A DNA stretch of 64,000 nt from Agrypnia vestita (GCA_016648135.1 JADDOH010023699.1:1-64000); one strand, 5' to 3'. Positions 33,430 through 45,789 are shown, counted from the stretch's first letter. A program made the numbers and translations. Notes: generated by a model from the sequence alone, not told the origin.

Positions 33430-33600
33430 CTTTCAAACATTATTCAAGAGTTTAAACTTACAATGTACAATTTGTTACTTATTAAAGAATTTACGCTACC
33501 GGTTTCGACACGTCCGTGTCATTAACGAGCGTTATTATTATATTATTTAATAAGTAACAAATTGTACATTGTAAGTTTAAACTCTTTAATAATGTATGTT
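33430..33600. mobile_element. Palindromic PLE terminal-repeat remnant, family E copy 1
   Basis: Two 50-bp arms (GAGTTTAAACTTACAATGTA and its complement) surround a minus-strand motif at 33533-33494: GACACG/CGTGTC perfect hairpin, GAAAC, ACCGGT, A, then GCGT pairing with upstream ACGC. The usual CTGANGA is replaced by a TCGTTAATGA-type sequence, as in copy 2. Confidence 0.6.
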
Positions 33601-33604
33601 CGAT

Positions 33605-34430
33605 TTTTTTAATGAACACCTTTCTTAAGATGCTTTTCAAACAATCTAATTTATTTTCTTCTTCAAATATAGCAAATTTATTTATTACTATAAACATTAA
33701 AAAACACGCATTGAAATGTCTTATTTCGAGAGAGGTAAAATATATTTTTTCGCATGGCGAATACAAAACATCCCTTAGCGACAAAAGGCTTTCACTCGAG
33801 AATTGCCACAAAGGTTTGGGTACTTTTTCCGGAAGAAGCAGCCCAATGTGTCAGTCAGGCTGATGCGCGGGACGGGGCGAGACAATGATGGAGGCATTAG
33901 GGGTTCCAGAATATCGCTTTGTATCGAAGGCTCTGCTGCCGTATTCGTCCGCAATTAGGTGCTCGAGATGCATCATTCGGCATCTGAAGCCTCCGTTCTA
34001 CGGCTGCATTCATCTGTGATATGGGAAAATTGAAATGCACGCGATAGTGCCATTTTTCTCGTTGAAGATTTTGCATTTGCATTCTGATGGCTTGCATTGT
34101 TGCCAAAATGTTTTGAAAAATATTCTTAAGCTTGTTTTTATTTTATAATCTAATAATTGCATATAAAATAAATTGTTCTCTGTGAAGGATTACAATTAAT
34201 TTGCGAGAGCATTGCTTACTTTTGTGAGAATATTCAAGTAAGTTTAATGTATCTTCATATAATAACATTTTTTAACGTATGTAGGTATTTAATTATTTGT
34301 ATATTGTAATGGTTACGATTTTTTTTTCAAATTCATATCAATTATCGGTTATACGGTACATAACACAACCATGATTTCAAACACCATTAGTATCATTTTT
34401 TAAGTGAATAAAACAAAATAAATGATATTG
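33605..34430. other. Unassigned DNA with a GC-richer island
   Basis: 33800-34100 is GC-richer. A 69-residue minus-strand frame there (33897-34106) is unrecognised. No TE motif. Confidence 0.3.
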
Positions 34431-35031
34431 GGTCGAAAATGTTCAACCAACATATCAATATATAACCAATATATCGATAGTTATGGAGATACGAAATATC
34501 AAAGTTTGATATTTTGTATCTCAGAAATATCGAATGATCAAAGTATTTTTTGCAAAAAGTTCAACTAACATTACAGTTACTTATATCGATTATGAAAAAT
34601 TTATTTGCTTCAATACAACTCAAATAAAATGATAAAAAACCTTGGAAAAAATTATACTTTCGATTTTTTTAGAGTTTTTATCATTTGATTCGACTTGTAT
34701 TAAAGCGACACAATCGATATAAGTTATTTTTATGAAAGTTCAATTTTTTGCAAAAAATAAGCCAGAAAATATTGAAAAAAAAACTTTGATGTTGCATATC
34801 TCCATTACTAATTGATATTAATTAGGTCATTGTTGAATGAACATTATGACATAAGGATCGAAATTTTTTATCATAAAATTAATTTTCGAAAATGGAAGTT
34901 TTTTAAGGGGTTTTTATAAATTTTACTAATAACAACTATTGATAATAAATAGGTTGCTTGAATATTTTTGACTTATTATCAAGGCAAGAATCCACCTGTA
35001 AAGTTTTTGCTGCTAGCTATGAGACACACTG
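34430..35031. mobile_element. Palindromic MITE (foldback family 1, copy 3, rearranged)
   Basis: It begins at the internal GTCGAAAATGTTCAACC block, so the left end is missing. The right end is GCTAGCTATGAGACACACTG. About 80 bp of unrelated or duplicated sequence sits before the last arm. Confidence 0.65.
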
Positions 35032-35039
35032 TTTCGAGA

Positions 35040-37040
35040 GAGGTAATTTTATGTTATGTTATGTATAGGTAAGGTTATGCGTATACTTATATATTTCGGA
35101 CCAACGGTCCATGAATAACAAATTAAAGGGGGCTTTACTCCTCAATTCGAAGTCAAAAATATATTATTTAGAAAAAAGTGGAGTTTACGAATTTTCAAGT
35201 GGAGATTTCAACTGTTAAGATATTGGCAAAACTTCTGGAAATCTCAAATAAGTTGCAATAAAACATATCAAATTAGACTAAATCATCTAGATTATAACAA
35301 GTAATAACTTTTCTGATGTCAGGAAGAACATCATGGATAATAATCAACATTTTCATTCATGTAGGTAGGTACTATTAAAATGAATAATTGTGAATGTTTG
35401 GAAATTAAAATTAATTTTTACCGGGACATTAATTTGCTTAACTCTAATTTTTTCACTAACTTTTCTCCTCTCTTCTCAATATTCCCGTTACAACCACTCT
35501 TACACTAGCAACTCATTTGATCATTACCTACTGAATGAAATATTTGTTTTTCCACCTAATTCGTGTAAAAAAATTATATATGAAAGTAGTTTAATACCTC
35601 ACTTGTTGATTAGAGATTCCTTTATTCTCAAAACAACAGTAGTAATATATTAAATTATAATTAAAAGTAGATGTGACATAGTTTGATTTGTTGAAGAATA
35701 TTTCTTCTAGAAGTTTATATTTATTTTGCTAAGACATCATAATCAGTTATTTGTCATCTTCTTTTTATTAACTCATTAAATTTAAAAATTATGATTTGTT
35801 AAATGGCACAAATCGCTTTTTAAGGGCGTATTGTCTAATTATAACGAAACAAAGAAGACACAATTAATTGATTAAAACCAAATAATGTTGTTAACACCAT
35901 TTCATTACATTAATTAACAGTTTATGTATTTCATCCAATTTAATTCGTTTGTAAATGTGATATTTTTGATCAGATAGTTAATTCTATGGGCGAAAAAACA
36001 ACGGAATTAGTCAATAAAATCGAGGGTTGAGTTAAGTATGCAGAGTTGTTCTTTAGATATATATCTAGCAAAAAAAAATTAGTTGCCTCAAAAAATAAAA
36101 AAGGAAAAATGATATGATTAATTATTTGAAAAATTTGACAAGAAAAAACTTCATTAGTCAACTTGGTTCACCTTTCCTGTGCAAAAAACAAACCACTGGT
36201 GCATAAAATAGTTAAAAATAATAAAGACTGTAAGAGATATTTCCTAAAAAAACGAAATTCCTTAATTTTGTTTTGTCTCTCCTAAAAACCTGCATTTTTT
36301 TATTTATTCCGTTGTTCTTTTTGCCCTCAGAATAATGCTTTTAATATTTCTGCATCATTTTATCAAAAATTAAAAATTCCAAATTGTCGTGGTCTAAGAC
36401 CAGGGCTGCGAAATACAGCCGAGTAATTATTTAAAGGAGAATAATCACAAGTAAATATTTCAGAACCGCCATATTATAGTATTTGTAGTGCTCTAATGAT
36501 CTCTGGGGAAGGCTTCACAAAACGACCATAGACAAAACGCCATCTATCGTCTATTGTGGCCGTTTGCTGCCATATTGTCTATTGTTCCACGGTCTCCGGC
36601 GGGATTTAGCTCCGCTGAATGGCGGTGCCTACTCACCGCGGTGACACAAAAAGGACGGGAATATCTTTTTGTTCGCTCTCATTTTTTCGTGGTTGCTCAG
36701 AATATTTTCCGAACTGTTTAGCAAGCTCTAGACGAAGTCCAAAATGATATATCTTCGTACAACTAGGTATACAGGATGTCTATAATCTTTCAATTTTTAA
36801 TAGAAACTATTCTTTACACTTTGGGTAAATTTTTGACAGTTAAGGCGATCGTCTGGCAGACGAATCAAATTTCACAATTTTTCTCATATCTTTTCTTGCG
36901 TTTTTATCACATGTTTCTATGGAAAGACATCATATTAAAATTTATTCATCAGGTTCAATATATTTTAAATACAGATATCTTGTAAGAATGACTCAATATA
37001 AATTATTTAATAAATTAAAAAATCTACTATGTTTTTGAAA
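35040..37040. other. Unassigned AT-rich DNA
   Basis: No gene. Short frames at 35390 and 36776 are hydrophobic by composition and have no motif. 36490-36680 is GC-richer and unique. Confidence 0.35.
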
Positions 37041-37049
37041 GACCTGGCA

Positions 37050-37215
37050 TGATTAAATACTACAAATATTGGAGGATGGCCCTGTTAAAAGCCTCGACAA
37101 CCGTAGATCTTGCATGAGAAGATGTATGAATGAGATAGAAGAAAATGGCGATCTATCCTCTCTGCCTACCCCTACGCGGAAACGGCGTGATGGTTAGTTT
37201 GTTAGTTAGCTAGTT
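37050..37215 (+). pseudogene. Non-LTR 3' end, GTTAG-tail family, copy 1
   Basis: The decayed frame carries the ending seen intact at 40300-40422 (NNRRACMRRCMN ... SANPHGE type) and a tail of TTAGTTTGTTAGTTAGCTAG repeats. Confidence 0.6.
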
Positions 37216-37454
37216 TTACGATGTTTTGAAAATGAAGAAAATTGCTCAACTTCGTGGGCTTTTTATGACTGAGCGAACTTTTTTTTTTTGTCCGCCCTAG
37301 AAACTTTAAAAATAAACAAAAAATCAAATTCTAATATTAACATCGTTAATAAATAAAAGCCCCGTATAAGTCACCATTATTAACCATGTTCCCTCCCTCG
37401 CCCCTCCCACTCCACAAATCACCCCCGCCTCCTAAAAACACCTAATACAGTACT

Positions 37455-37600
37455 TTCGCATTTTAGATTAGTTTAAATAACGCTCGTTAATGACACGGAC
37501 GTGTCGAAACCGGTATCGTTAATTCTTTAATAAGTAACATATTGTACATTGTAAATTTAAACTCTTTAATAATGTCTGAAATTTTTTTTCAATAATATTA
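37455..37600 (+). mobile_element. PLE terminal-repeat remnant, family E copy 2
   Basis: The plus-strand motif at 37478-37520 has the same TCGTTAATGA, GACACG/CGTGTC hairpin, GAAAC, ACCGGT order as copy 1 and the same TTAATAAGTAAC, TTAAACTCTTTAATAATGT downstream arm. The departure from CTGANGA is therefore a property of the family, not of one copy. Confidence 0.6.
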
Positions 37601-37939
37601 CAAAATTAACAACAATCTCAAACGAACTAAAATTGTTGCAAAATCTGTCAGTTTATTTATCAAAGCTTTTTTATTTATCTTGTATCAAAGCGAATGAATT
37701 GTTCGTGTACGATATTTTTTAATATTCCTCTAATTAATAATCAAATAAACTTTCCGTATGGTCCTCTGTTTGTTTCGGCATTATTGGGTAAAATACAAGA
37801 CTTCTTAACACCCACTTTAGACTCCATCCCGTCTTACCCCCTCCCCCACTCCTCAAATTCTTGATCTCTTTTTGGTAGGAACTTTAGTGCATGTTATCCT
37901 TCGGTTAGATTAACACGCACGTGAGAAATATTTTGGGAA

Positions 37940-38110
37940 GCTGTCAGTGTGTAAATAATAACTATGGGTGTGGTGTGTAGTGGTATTTACTTGCTGGTGT
38001 AGTGGTTGTCCTGACGAAGAGACGGACACGTCACGAAACCGGTAGACCAAAAATCTCCGTAAGTGGCTATATAATAACATAACATACATTTTGTTATTGC
38101 GATATTATTT
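37940..38110 (+). mobile_element. PLE terminal-repeat remnant with hammerhead-like motif, family A copy 2
   Basis: The motif at 38008-38047 reads GTC, CTGACGA, a six-pair GAGACG/CGTCAC stem with one mismatch, GAAAC, ACCGGT, A, GAC. GTC and GAC can form stem I. All core bases are intact. It aligns with 7440-7640 and 52000-52170 on both sides of the motif. Confidence 0.7.
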
Positions 38111-38114
38111 TTTA

Positions 38115-38288
38115 AATAGAGATGCAAACATGGAATACGTGTCGCATCAATATTCTTACTATTTTGAAATTAAGCTAAACGCTTGTGCTATGAAAATAGG
38201 ACTAACTTGCTGATTTGGAGTGAGATTCGAACCAGCGACATTTGGATCACGAGGCGAGAGTCCTAACCACAAGACCAACAAGCTACTC
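38115..38288 (-). mobile_element. tRNA-derived SINE, copy 2
   Basis: The minus strand begins GGAGTAGCTTGTTGGTCTTG (A-box region), has the B-box-like GGTTCGAATC, and the same tail as copies at 32795 and 59268. Confidence 0.75.
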
Positions 38289-38624
38289 CTATAAATTACT
38301 TTAAATTAAAAATGTCTCTCAGAGATGATTCTATCTATACGGGAGAGATTGTACGGTAAGAGACTGCTTGAATTTTTTGACACTACATACCTACGAGACA
38401 CCCTATATGAACGTTCATACTTAAGTAATAGACATTCAGTGCTCCTCCAGTACATAGTCAAATATTATTTCTAGACAATAGGGAACAAAACACATCTTAC
38501 CCCGAAGACCTGGCATTGTATTGAAATTGAACTGATCTGTTTTCAGATTGTCTTATTAATTTTTGACGAACCACCCCTCACGAGCACAGATCTCCATGTA
38601 TAAATAACCATAATTATATAATGT

Positions 38625-38780
38625 ATAATGCGATTATGGCGAGATGTGAAGCACACGAGTGGGGGCGGGAAGCCCCGCCAGGTTGCTGGTTGGCCACCCC
38701 CACCACCCCCCACCCTCTCGGCGGGCTTACGTTCCTTTTTCAGATTTGCGCGGAAAAATAATTCGCCGGGGATTTCGGGG
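38625..38780. other. GC-rich island, unassigned
   Basis: A short GC-rich block (CACCCCCACCACCCCCCACC) stands out from the AT-rich surroundings. The overlapping 130-residue plus-strand frame (38628-39020) changes composition midway and has no motif; I do not consider it a gene. Confidence 0.3.
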
Positions 38781-39084
38781 GATGAATGGGGTATTTTAAA
38801 ATATTCACGGGGATGTTATTTTGATGATTTCAAACCTTACACATTAATACGCCGGGTGAAAAATTTATTGCGCGGATGCGAAAAAAGAATTTATTTTTAT
38901 TTTGTAGGCCTTTATGCAAAAAAAAATCGGACAAAGGGAGGATTTTTGAAATCGGAAAAAGTCGTGTTTTTGATAAAAACAAAAATGTCAATATTACTAT
39001 GGTTTCAACATATTCTTTAATTATATTATTTTAACGTATTTTTCAATGATTATGATAATTATATAACACTACAAGAAATAATGT

Positions 39085-39310
39085 GCGATATCCAAAGTGT
39101 TGTCAGATGAGGGAGACAAAGGAGCTGGTATTGGAGAGACCATGTGGGAATAATGGATTCTCAAAGACTTCCACAAGAAGGATGCCTGAAAGACCCCCAA
39201 AAGATGGAAAGACAGCTAAAAGTCCACATCACAAGAGATGGCAAACTCTACACGAACAGGTCCTAGCAGCCTTTAGCCAGTATAGGAAGAATAAATTCCT
39301 AAAATAAAAC
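39085..39310 (+). pseudogene. Non-LTR retrotransposon C-terminal fragment
   Basis: In one frame WRDHVGIMDSQRLPQE and similar residues resemble the WRRHVARMDNERLPK-type C-terminal block of arthropod non-LTR elements. Frames are shifted. Low information. Confidence 0.4.
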
Positions 39311-39984
39311 GCGATTCATAATTTTTCGCGTAAAATAACCCATTTATTTATTATTATTGGATATAACAGAGCAAACAAAAATATACTAATATATTAATAG
39401 TTATGAAGATAAGCGACTTCGAAGATTGCATTTTTCTCTATATGTCTAGCTTATCTTCTGTTAAATATTGAACTATCATGAAAGTAATGTACCTACCTAC
39501 ATCGTATATTAATAAACTCACATATTTCACTTCTCTATAGTTATTTAATTTAATAAAAATTAAGTTAAGGCAAATACAAATATGGAAACCTTGCATAGTG
39601 AGCAAATTTCATCATTTTTTTCTCATATCTTCTTTTTTTATCACATTTCTGTATGGAAATATATAAATATAAAATTTATTCATCACGTGACATATATTTT
39701 AAGTACGAATATTTAGTTTAAATGACACAAACTAACTTATATGTATAATTGATTAATAAATTACCAAACCTTCGATGTTTTAAAAATGAAGAAAATTGCT
39801 TCACTTCGTTGGCCTTTTATGACTGAATGACCTAGTGGGATGTCTTTTTTTTCAATAATATTACAAAGTAAACAATTATCCTAAATTTATTATATTTATT
39901 GCAAAATCTGTTAGTTTGTTTACTTACAATTTATGTTTTAAAAACACTGTTTTTTTATAATATTTTATTTTTTGTATTTATTTT

Positions 39985-40445
39985 TCAATCTTAATTAGGA
40001 ACGAAAGTAGACTGAATGCTGTGGAGATGAGGTCCCTTAGACGTATGTATGATAAATCCATGTATGATAGAGTAAAGAATGAAGATTTTAGGAATGAATG
40101 TAAAGCTGATCGTAGCATAATACATAGAATAAAAATAGGGTCGCTCAGGTGGTTTGGGCACGTTGAGCGAATGAATGAGGAAAGAATGGTAAGAAAGATA
40201 TATGATGCAAGTGTTGACGGCGCCAGAAAGACAGGGCGACCACGGAAGACGTGGCATGACCAGATTAACCAGATACTGGAAGATGGTCCTGATAGAAGCC
40301 TGAACAACCGTCGAGCTTGCATGCGAAGATGTATGAATGTAGACGAAGCGAAAGTTGTATGTCAGGACAGAAGAGTATGGCGCTCTATCCTCTCTGCCAA
40401 CCCCCACGGGGAAACGGAGTGATGGTAACAAAGTAAGTAAGTAAT
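39985..40445 (+). pseudogene. Non-LTR retrotransposon C-terminus, GTTAG/GTAAGTAAG-tail family, copy 2
   Basis: An open 134-codon frame reads LRRMYDKSMYDRVKNE, SLRWFGHVERMNEER, GRPRKTWHDQINQILED and NNRRACMRRCMNVDEAKVVC, and ends SANPHGETE. This is the post-RT C-terminal region of an RTE/CR1-like element. The tail is GTAAGTAAGTAA. It is the best preserved of three copies here (also 37050 and 58480). Confidence 0.8.
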
Positions 40446-40449
40446 TAAA

Positions 40450-41225
40450 GGAATAGACATTATTATTTTAAAATTAATACAAAAAAAAATATTTAGACAT
40501 TCTAGATTTCCAATTTTAGCTTTTTAATCAAGACACTGCGTATTTTGTTGTAATTACGTTGCGTCTTGATTAAATATTTAAAATCAGGAATAATGACAAA
40601 GATTTTGATTTATTTGTTGATTTAAAGTTGTCAACTATTTAAAAATAGTTGAAAAAACAGCACAAAAAATAAAATATTTGTGAAAAAAAGTGTTTTTTAA
40701 AGTATAAATTGTTGGCAAACAAACTGAAAAATTTTGCAATAATTTTGATAAAATTAGTATATTCGTTTATTTTGTAATAGTATTAAAAACAGACATCTCA
40801 CGAGGCCATTCAGTTATAAAATGTCCACAAAATGGAGCGATTTTCTTAACGTTTAAAACATCGTAGGTTTAGTAATTTAATAATTCATTATATGATTAAG
40901 TTTGTGTTATTTTAACAAGATATCCGCATTTAAAATATATGTAACCTGTTGAATAAATTTTAAAGAGATATATTTCCTTACAAAAAATAGGATAAAAACG
41001 CAAGAGATGTGAGAAAAAATTCTGAAATTTTTTCACTGCCGGACGATAGCCTTAAAGAGAATAAATTTTAAATATCTAATATTTTCCAAAGATTAGCCAG
41101 AAACACTGAAAAAAGCTGCAAATTTTGAAATTGACTTTCTTCCTAACTATTTGTATTAAGGCATAATTGCTTTTATATTTTCTACTCACAATTTAGGAAA
41201 GAATCTACTTGTAAATTGTGGATTG
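40450..41225. other. Unassigned AT-rich DNA with weak foldback-family traces
   Basis: Around 41090-41225 there are decayed blocks resembling foldback family 1 (AGCCAGAAACACTGAAAAAA, AAGGAAGAATC-like). No gene. Confidence 0.35.
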
Positions 41226-41234
41226 GCTACGTGG

Positions 41235-41345
41235 CGCTGTATTTTTTAAGTAGAGTTGCGAACATAAAATACGTGTCACGTGAATTTTCTTACTTTCAAT
41301 TAGCCAATTTTTGAATTATGAAAACAGGACTCATTTGTCTATAAC
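41235..41345 (-). mobile_element. SINE tail fragment
   Basis: GCGAACATAAAATACGTGTC and GAAAACAGGACT match the tail half of the tRNA-derived SINE family. Confidence 0.5.
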
Positions 41346-41594
41346 ATCTATAATACATATCTTGATTAATGATGTCCCCCTGTGGATAAAATTCAGAAGT
41401 GTGTTATGTCTTAACGAATTATCCGGAACTTTCTCTCCACCCAGTTTGAATATTAGTTCCAATAGCATAGCTAGTAGCATTTTTGATCTGATAGGTACTT
41501 GAAGCTGTAGATCGGACCATTTGTTTCTGGACATCCAGCATTCTACACATAGCACCAGTAATTTTTAATTTGATTTTAATTGTGTACCACACGA

Positions 41595-41690
41595 ACACAC
41601 ACAATATGTGTTATTAAAAACTACTAGACTTTCGAGAGAAGCAGTCCCTCTCATTATCAAGTATAGATAATAACTAGTTTAAATAAAAAA
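41595..41690 (-). mobile_element. Hammerhead-like element, family D copy 2, decayed
   Basis: The minus strand reads TTGATAA, GAGAGGG/CTTCTCTC hairpin, GAAAG, with CACACACAATATG flanking, as in 19159-19335. Core positions are mutated. Confidence 0.5.
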
Positions 41691-42174
41691 TGTATTAATC
41701 TATTTGAGTATGGAGCCGCGCGGTGGTGTGGGTATGTTTTTTTTTGTATTTAACATAATAAATTATGAAAACACACTTTTGATTAATCACGTTTTAATCC
41801 ACTTTTCCGATCCAAGAGCATTTTCCGTTAATGACCAAAAACACCCTCTCGTCATTTCGTGATCGTGCATACTTGACCCGATTCCGTGTTGCAGTCTAGA
41901 CGATAAAATAAAAGTATCTTTATGGGTCAACCAGTATTTTTTGTTATGGTAATATATGAGTTAAAAGATTAGGGACATGAAACTGCATTCAAGGTAATGC
42001 AGCATCAGTAACATTCAGACTTCCACCATTGAGGGCACCTCATTGTTACTCCGCTATTTTACTTGTACACCTTCACTTGCTCCCGCAGCTTGTCTCCTAT
42101 GAGAAATAAATATTAATGCGCAAATAAATATTAACCCTAAGGGTCATTTGGATTAACATTAACTTTCTCTTCAT

Positions 42175-43904
42175 TCATAGTATTACTATCTAAGCTGCTA
42201 GAGAAATGTGTTTGTAATCAATTCACCAACTTTTTAGAAAAACATCAAATTTTAGCCAACAACCAGTTTGGATTTAGAAAAAATCGGGGTACACAAGAAG
42301 CAATACAGGAAGTTATTGGTTATATTTCAGACAAACTTGACAATAATAAAAAATGTATAGCAATAGCACTAGACTTGACGAAAGCTTTTGACACAGTTTC
42401 ACATGAAAAAATGCTTCACAAACTAAAACAGACTGGACTTTCGGAAGTAAGTTACAACTGGTTCAAAACTTACCTTACAGACAGAACACAATTTACACAA
42501 CTTGACAAAACTAAAAGTGACGAACATTACATCAAATACGGAGTCCCTCAAGGAAGTACACTAGGACCTGTTTTATTCCTCCTATACATAAACGATTTAT
42601 GCAAGCTAACAACGGGGGGGAAAGTAGTTACTTTTGCAGACGATACAATACTCCTGTTCCACGCTTCATCATGGGATCTTGTTTTCAAAGCAGCTGAACT
42701 GGGTTGCAACATAGTAAAACACTGGCTGGAAAATAATTTGCTAACAGTCAATCTCAAAAAAACTAAGTATTTGACATTCAGCATAGATAAAAGAGGGCAG
42801 CCATCTAGCGATTTAAAATTGACTATGCATGATTGCCAACACCAAAACTGTGATTGCACCCCCTTGGAAAATGCAGATAGTGTGAAATACTTGGGAATCA
42901 TAATAGACAGGCACCTAAAATGGAAACTTCACATTGAACTATTATCGGGAAAACTTTTAAAACTCATTTACCTTTTTAAATCCATACGTAATATTTTTAA
43001 TAAACAGCAACTCAAAACTATCTATTATGCTCTTGCCCAGTCATTTTTGAACTATGCGATTCCAAGTTGGGGAGGTACTTACAAAACCACATTAAAACCA
43101 GCTATAACGGCACAAAAAACCTTGCTCCGAGTCATTAATAAGAAACCATTCACATACCAATCAGACAGACTATTCAGAGAATTTAATGTACTGGACGTTA
43201 GACAGCTGTTCGTTAAGTCTACCCTCATCTTCTACATTAAAAACACAAACCACCTAACAGCAACCAGTAACTCGCATTCACATAATACTAGACAAGCATT
43301 ACGAAACCTTGACGAAATACCAAAAACTAAGACAACACATGGACAGAAAAATTACTCATACATAGGGCCTAAAATATTTAACATATTTAAAACAGACTTC
43401 CCGGAAATCAGAATATACTCAATTAATAAAATAAAAGCTTTAGCAAACAACTGGCTTACCTCCAAAGGTAGAACAGCAACTGAAAATTTACTTACTGTAA
43501 TTGCGTAATAATGTCTTTAAATAAAAATATATACCTATATAAATTAATTAATTAATTAAGGAAAATAAAAAAATAATCTTAAACAAAACTTTAACCCTTT
43601 TTACATTAAACAATTATTCTACACATATTTACACTTGGACTTATGACTAACTCAACTTTCACTAACATTCCACTTGATACTCTATAGATACATAATAACT
43701 ACCTTATGAAAATAAATACTACTGACGAACTCGAAAAAATATTATAATTGTGTGCTATAACGCCACTCTGGGACAGGCGTAGCCTAGTAGAGTGGCATAA
43801 TCCACAAATTAAACAAAACAAAAAAATGTGTAATTTATCTTATGTTTTATCTTATGTTTTATTGTTAAATTAGTATTAAGTATCTTATTTGTAAACAAGG
43901 ATTT

Positions 43905-43923
<19 letters not shown>
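42175..43923 (+). mobile_element. Non-LTR retrotransposon, 5'-truncated, nearly intact RT
   Basis: A recent insertion: the open frame runs through the whole remaining RT and C-terminus, followed by a 400-bp 3' UTR and an (AAAT)n tail at 43900-43923. A second, near-identical copy lies reversed at 54411-55340. Few substitutions separate them, so the family was active recently. Confidence 0.9.
42180..43508 (+). CDS. Reverse transcriptase (partial, 5'-truncated, frame open)
   Basis: The frame is open from 42180 (LLSKLLEKCVCNQF) with no true start. Blocks in order: NNQFGFRKNRGTQEAI, ALDLTKAFDTVSH (motif A, catalytic Asp), GVPQGSTLGPVLFLLYIND (motif B), TFADDTILL (motif C, catalytic Asp pair), LTVNLKKTKYL, VKYLGIIID thumb, YALAQSFLNYAIPSWG, and the C-terminal SHNTRQALRNL and IGPKIFNIF blocks. 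It belongs to the CR1/Jockey/I-like group; I cannot fix the clade. The endonuclease and ORF1 are absent because of 5' truncation, so the copy cannot move on its own. Confidence 0.9.
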   Translation, partial: VLLSKLLEKCVCNQFTNFLEKHQILANNQFGFRKNRGTQEAIQEVIGYISDKLDNNKKCIAIALDLTKAFDTVSHEKMLHKLKQTGLSEVSYNWFKTYLTDRTQFTQLDKTKSDEHYIKYGVPQGSTLGPVLFLLYINDLCKLTTGGKVVTFADDTILLFHASSWDLVFKAAELGCNIVKHWLENNLLTVNLKKTKYLTFSIDKRGQPSSDLKLTMHDCQHQNCDCTPLENADSVKYLGIIIDRHLKWKLHIELLSGKLLKLIYLFKSIRNIFNKQQLKTIYYALAQSFLNYAIPSWGGTYKTTLKPAITAQKTLLRVINKKPFTYQSDRLFREFNVLDVRQLFVKSTLIFYIKNTNHLTATSNSHSHNTRQALRNLDEIPKTKTTHGQKNYSYIGPKIFNIFKTDFPEIRIYSINKIKALANNWLTSKGRTATENLLTVIA

Positions 43924-43924
<1 letters not shown>

Positions 43925-43935
<11 letters not shown>

Positions 43936-44530
43936 GTGGGAAATTTTTTTTTTTTTTCGTTTTAGATTGATTTCAAAATATTTTTTGGTGTGACTTATTA
44001 ATGTAAAGCTAAAAAATTCAAACATTAAATATCCATCATTTTCGACGGGTCGAGTAAAAAATTTAGAAACAAAATTAAGTGCAAAAATAAATATCTGCCA
44101 TACATTCCTCTGCACGCCATATTTTCAGTCTCCACCCTACATTTCTTATGGCACCGCACAGTAGAGAAAATAATGATAAATTGTGAAACATTTTATAACG
44201 CAATTGGATATGTATTTAAAACATGTACGATATGTTCATTTTACAAGCATCATTATTTTTTTTAATAGAAACAGAATTATTTTGAAATAAGATATTCATT
44301 CCTTCAAAAATAATAACAATGAGATGCCTTAAATATTTTTATTGCGTGCTTTTATTTAACTCTTTCTGTCTATTTGTTTGTTTGCTGTGGTGAAATCTTA
44401 TAATTGATTTTTTACCAACTTTTCGAATAACTTGGGCTCCGAAAAATTCAACATTTATGTAAAATGTAAAAATATATATTATATGGTCATTATTTTGATT
44501 AAATTTAATAATTTTACATTATTATTGAAT
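43925..44530. other. Unassigned AT-rich DNA
   Basis: No gene recognised. Confidence 0.4.
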
Positions 44531-44534
44531 ATTA

Positions 44535-45540
44535 AATGCATGCAATATCGAAGCACTCCAAAACGCGCGAGTAGACTCTAGATATATACGATTACTAAAC
44601 TTTATATATGAAAATGCAACTATGAGTGTTATAATTGACGACGACACCAGAACTGAAAGAATAAAAATAGAAAAAGGTGTCCGACAAGGTGACACAATCT
44701 CGCCTAAACTCTTCATGTTAGCCTTAGAAGATGTATTTAAGACCCTGAACTGGGATAAAAAAAGGTGTGAAGATAGATGGCACATATTTAAGTCACCTAA
44801 GATTTGCTGACGAAAAGGTAGTTGTAAGTAATAATATCAAAAAACTAAGTATAATGCTAAAAGAACTACACGAAGCTTCGAGCAAAGTTGGTCTTAAAAT
44901 GAATATAAAGAAAACAAAAATTTTGAAAAATAGTAGATGAATATATATACATAGGACACAAGATAAAAATGAACAAAGAGAACCAAACTGCAGAATTGCC
45001 AAGACGAATAGGAATGAGCTGGGCTGCTTTTGGCAAACTCAAACATATCTTCGAGAACAAAGAGATCCCAATTAGCCTAAAAAGAAAAGCCTTTGAATCA
45101 TGCATACTGCCAGTGATGACGTATGGATTGGAGACTAATGCCCTTACAAAGAAAAGTGTAGAAAAGCTCAAATGCACGCAACGATCCATGGAGAGATCCA
45201 TGCTTGGAGTAAGCCTAAGAGATAGAATTAGAAACGACGAAATTAGACGCAGAACTAGAGTAGTGGATATCATGGATCGTGTAGCGAAGCTAAAATGACA
45301 ATGAGCAGGACACGTTGCAAGACAGGATATTACAAGATGGCCTCCCAGAGTTCTGAAAGGGAAACCTTGGAAAATAAAAGAGGCATCGGAAGACCTAAAA
45401 AGAGATGGGCCGATGATATTGTCGCTGTGGGGGAAAGAAATAGCTACAATTAGCCAACAACAGGGAAGAATGGAAAAATAAGGAAGAGGCCTATATCCAG
45501 CAGTGGAAAGACAAAGGCTGTTGAAGAAGAAGAAGAAGAT
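44535..45540 (+). pseudogene. RTE-like retrotransposon, RT motif B to C-terminus
   Basis: Frames on the plus strand tile an RTE-type RT: YIRLLNFIYENATMSVII, VRQGDTISPKLFMLALED (motif B), HLRFADE in another frame (motif C, decayed), GLKMNIKKTKI, NQTAELPRRIGMSWAAFGK, CILPVMTYGLETNALTKK, CTQRSMERSMLGVSLRDR, AGHVARQDI-like and a C-terminus reading EEEEEE from the (GAAGAA)n tail. Several frameshifts. Same family as 25290-25935 and 60575-60830. Confidence 0.8.
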
Positions 45541-45789
45541 GAAATGCATACAAATTTATTCATTTTTGTCGGCAGGTTCAACTCGGACATTATTCGTCGC
45601 AACAAAATGTCAATTTCGATAAATTAGAGTCACGTTGTTATTATATTTCTAATATCTCAGGATGACTTTGGTTTGGAAAAATGGTTCGACAAATAGAACG
45701 TTCAACATAATTATGCCACGGGTTAAAAAAAGGGATGTTGTTGATTCAGTAATAGATAATAATATTTAGTCTTTATTTCGGCATATTGA

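Noticed and set aside
33897..34106. 69-residue minus-strand frame as a host exon
   Set aside because: No motif, no clear splice sites; left as an unassigned GC-richer island.
38628..39020. 130-residue plus-strand frame as a gene
   Set aside because: Composition shifts from GC-rich to AT-rich within the frame and no motif or splice context supports it.
39978..40431. Minus-strand frames of 114 and 146 residues
   Set aside because: Antisense to the non-LTR C-terminus that matches known blocks on the plus strand.
44866..45549. 227-residue minus-strand frame
   Set aside because: Antisense to the RTE-like pseudogene; it has no protein motif of its own.
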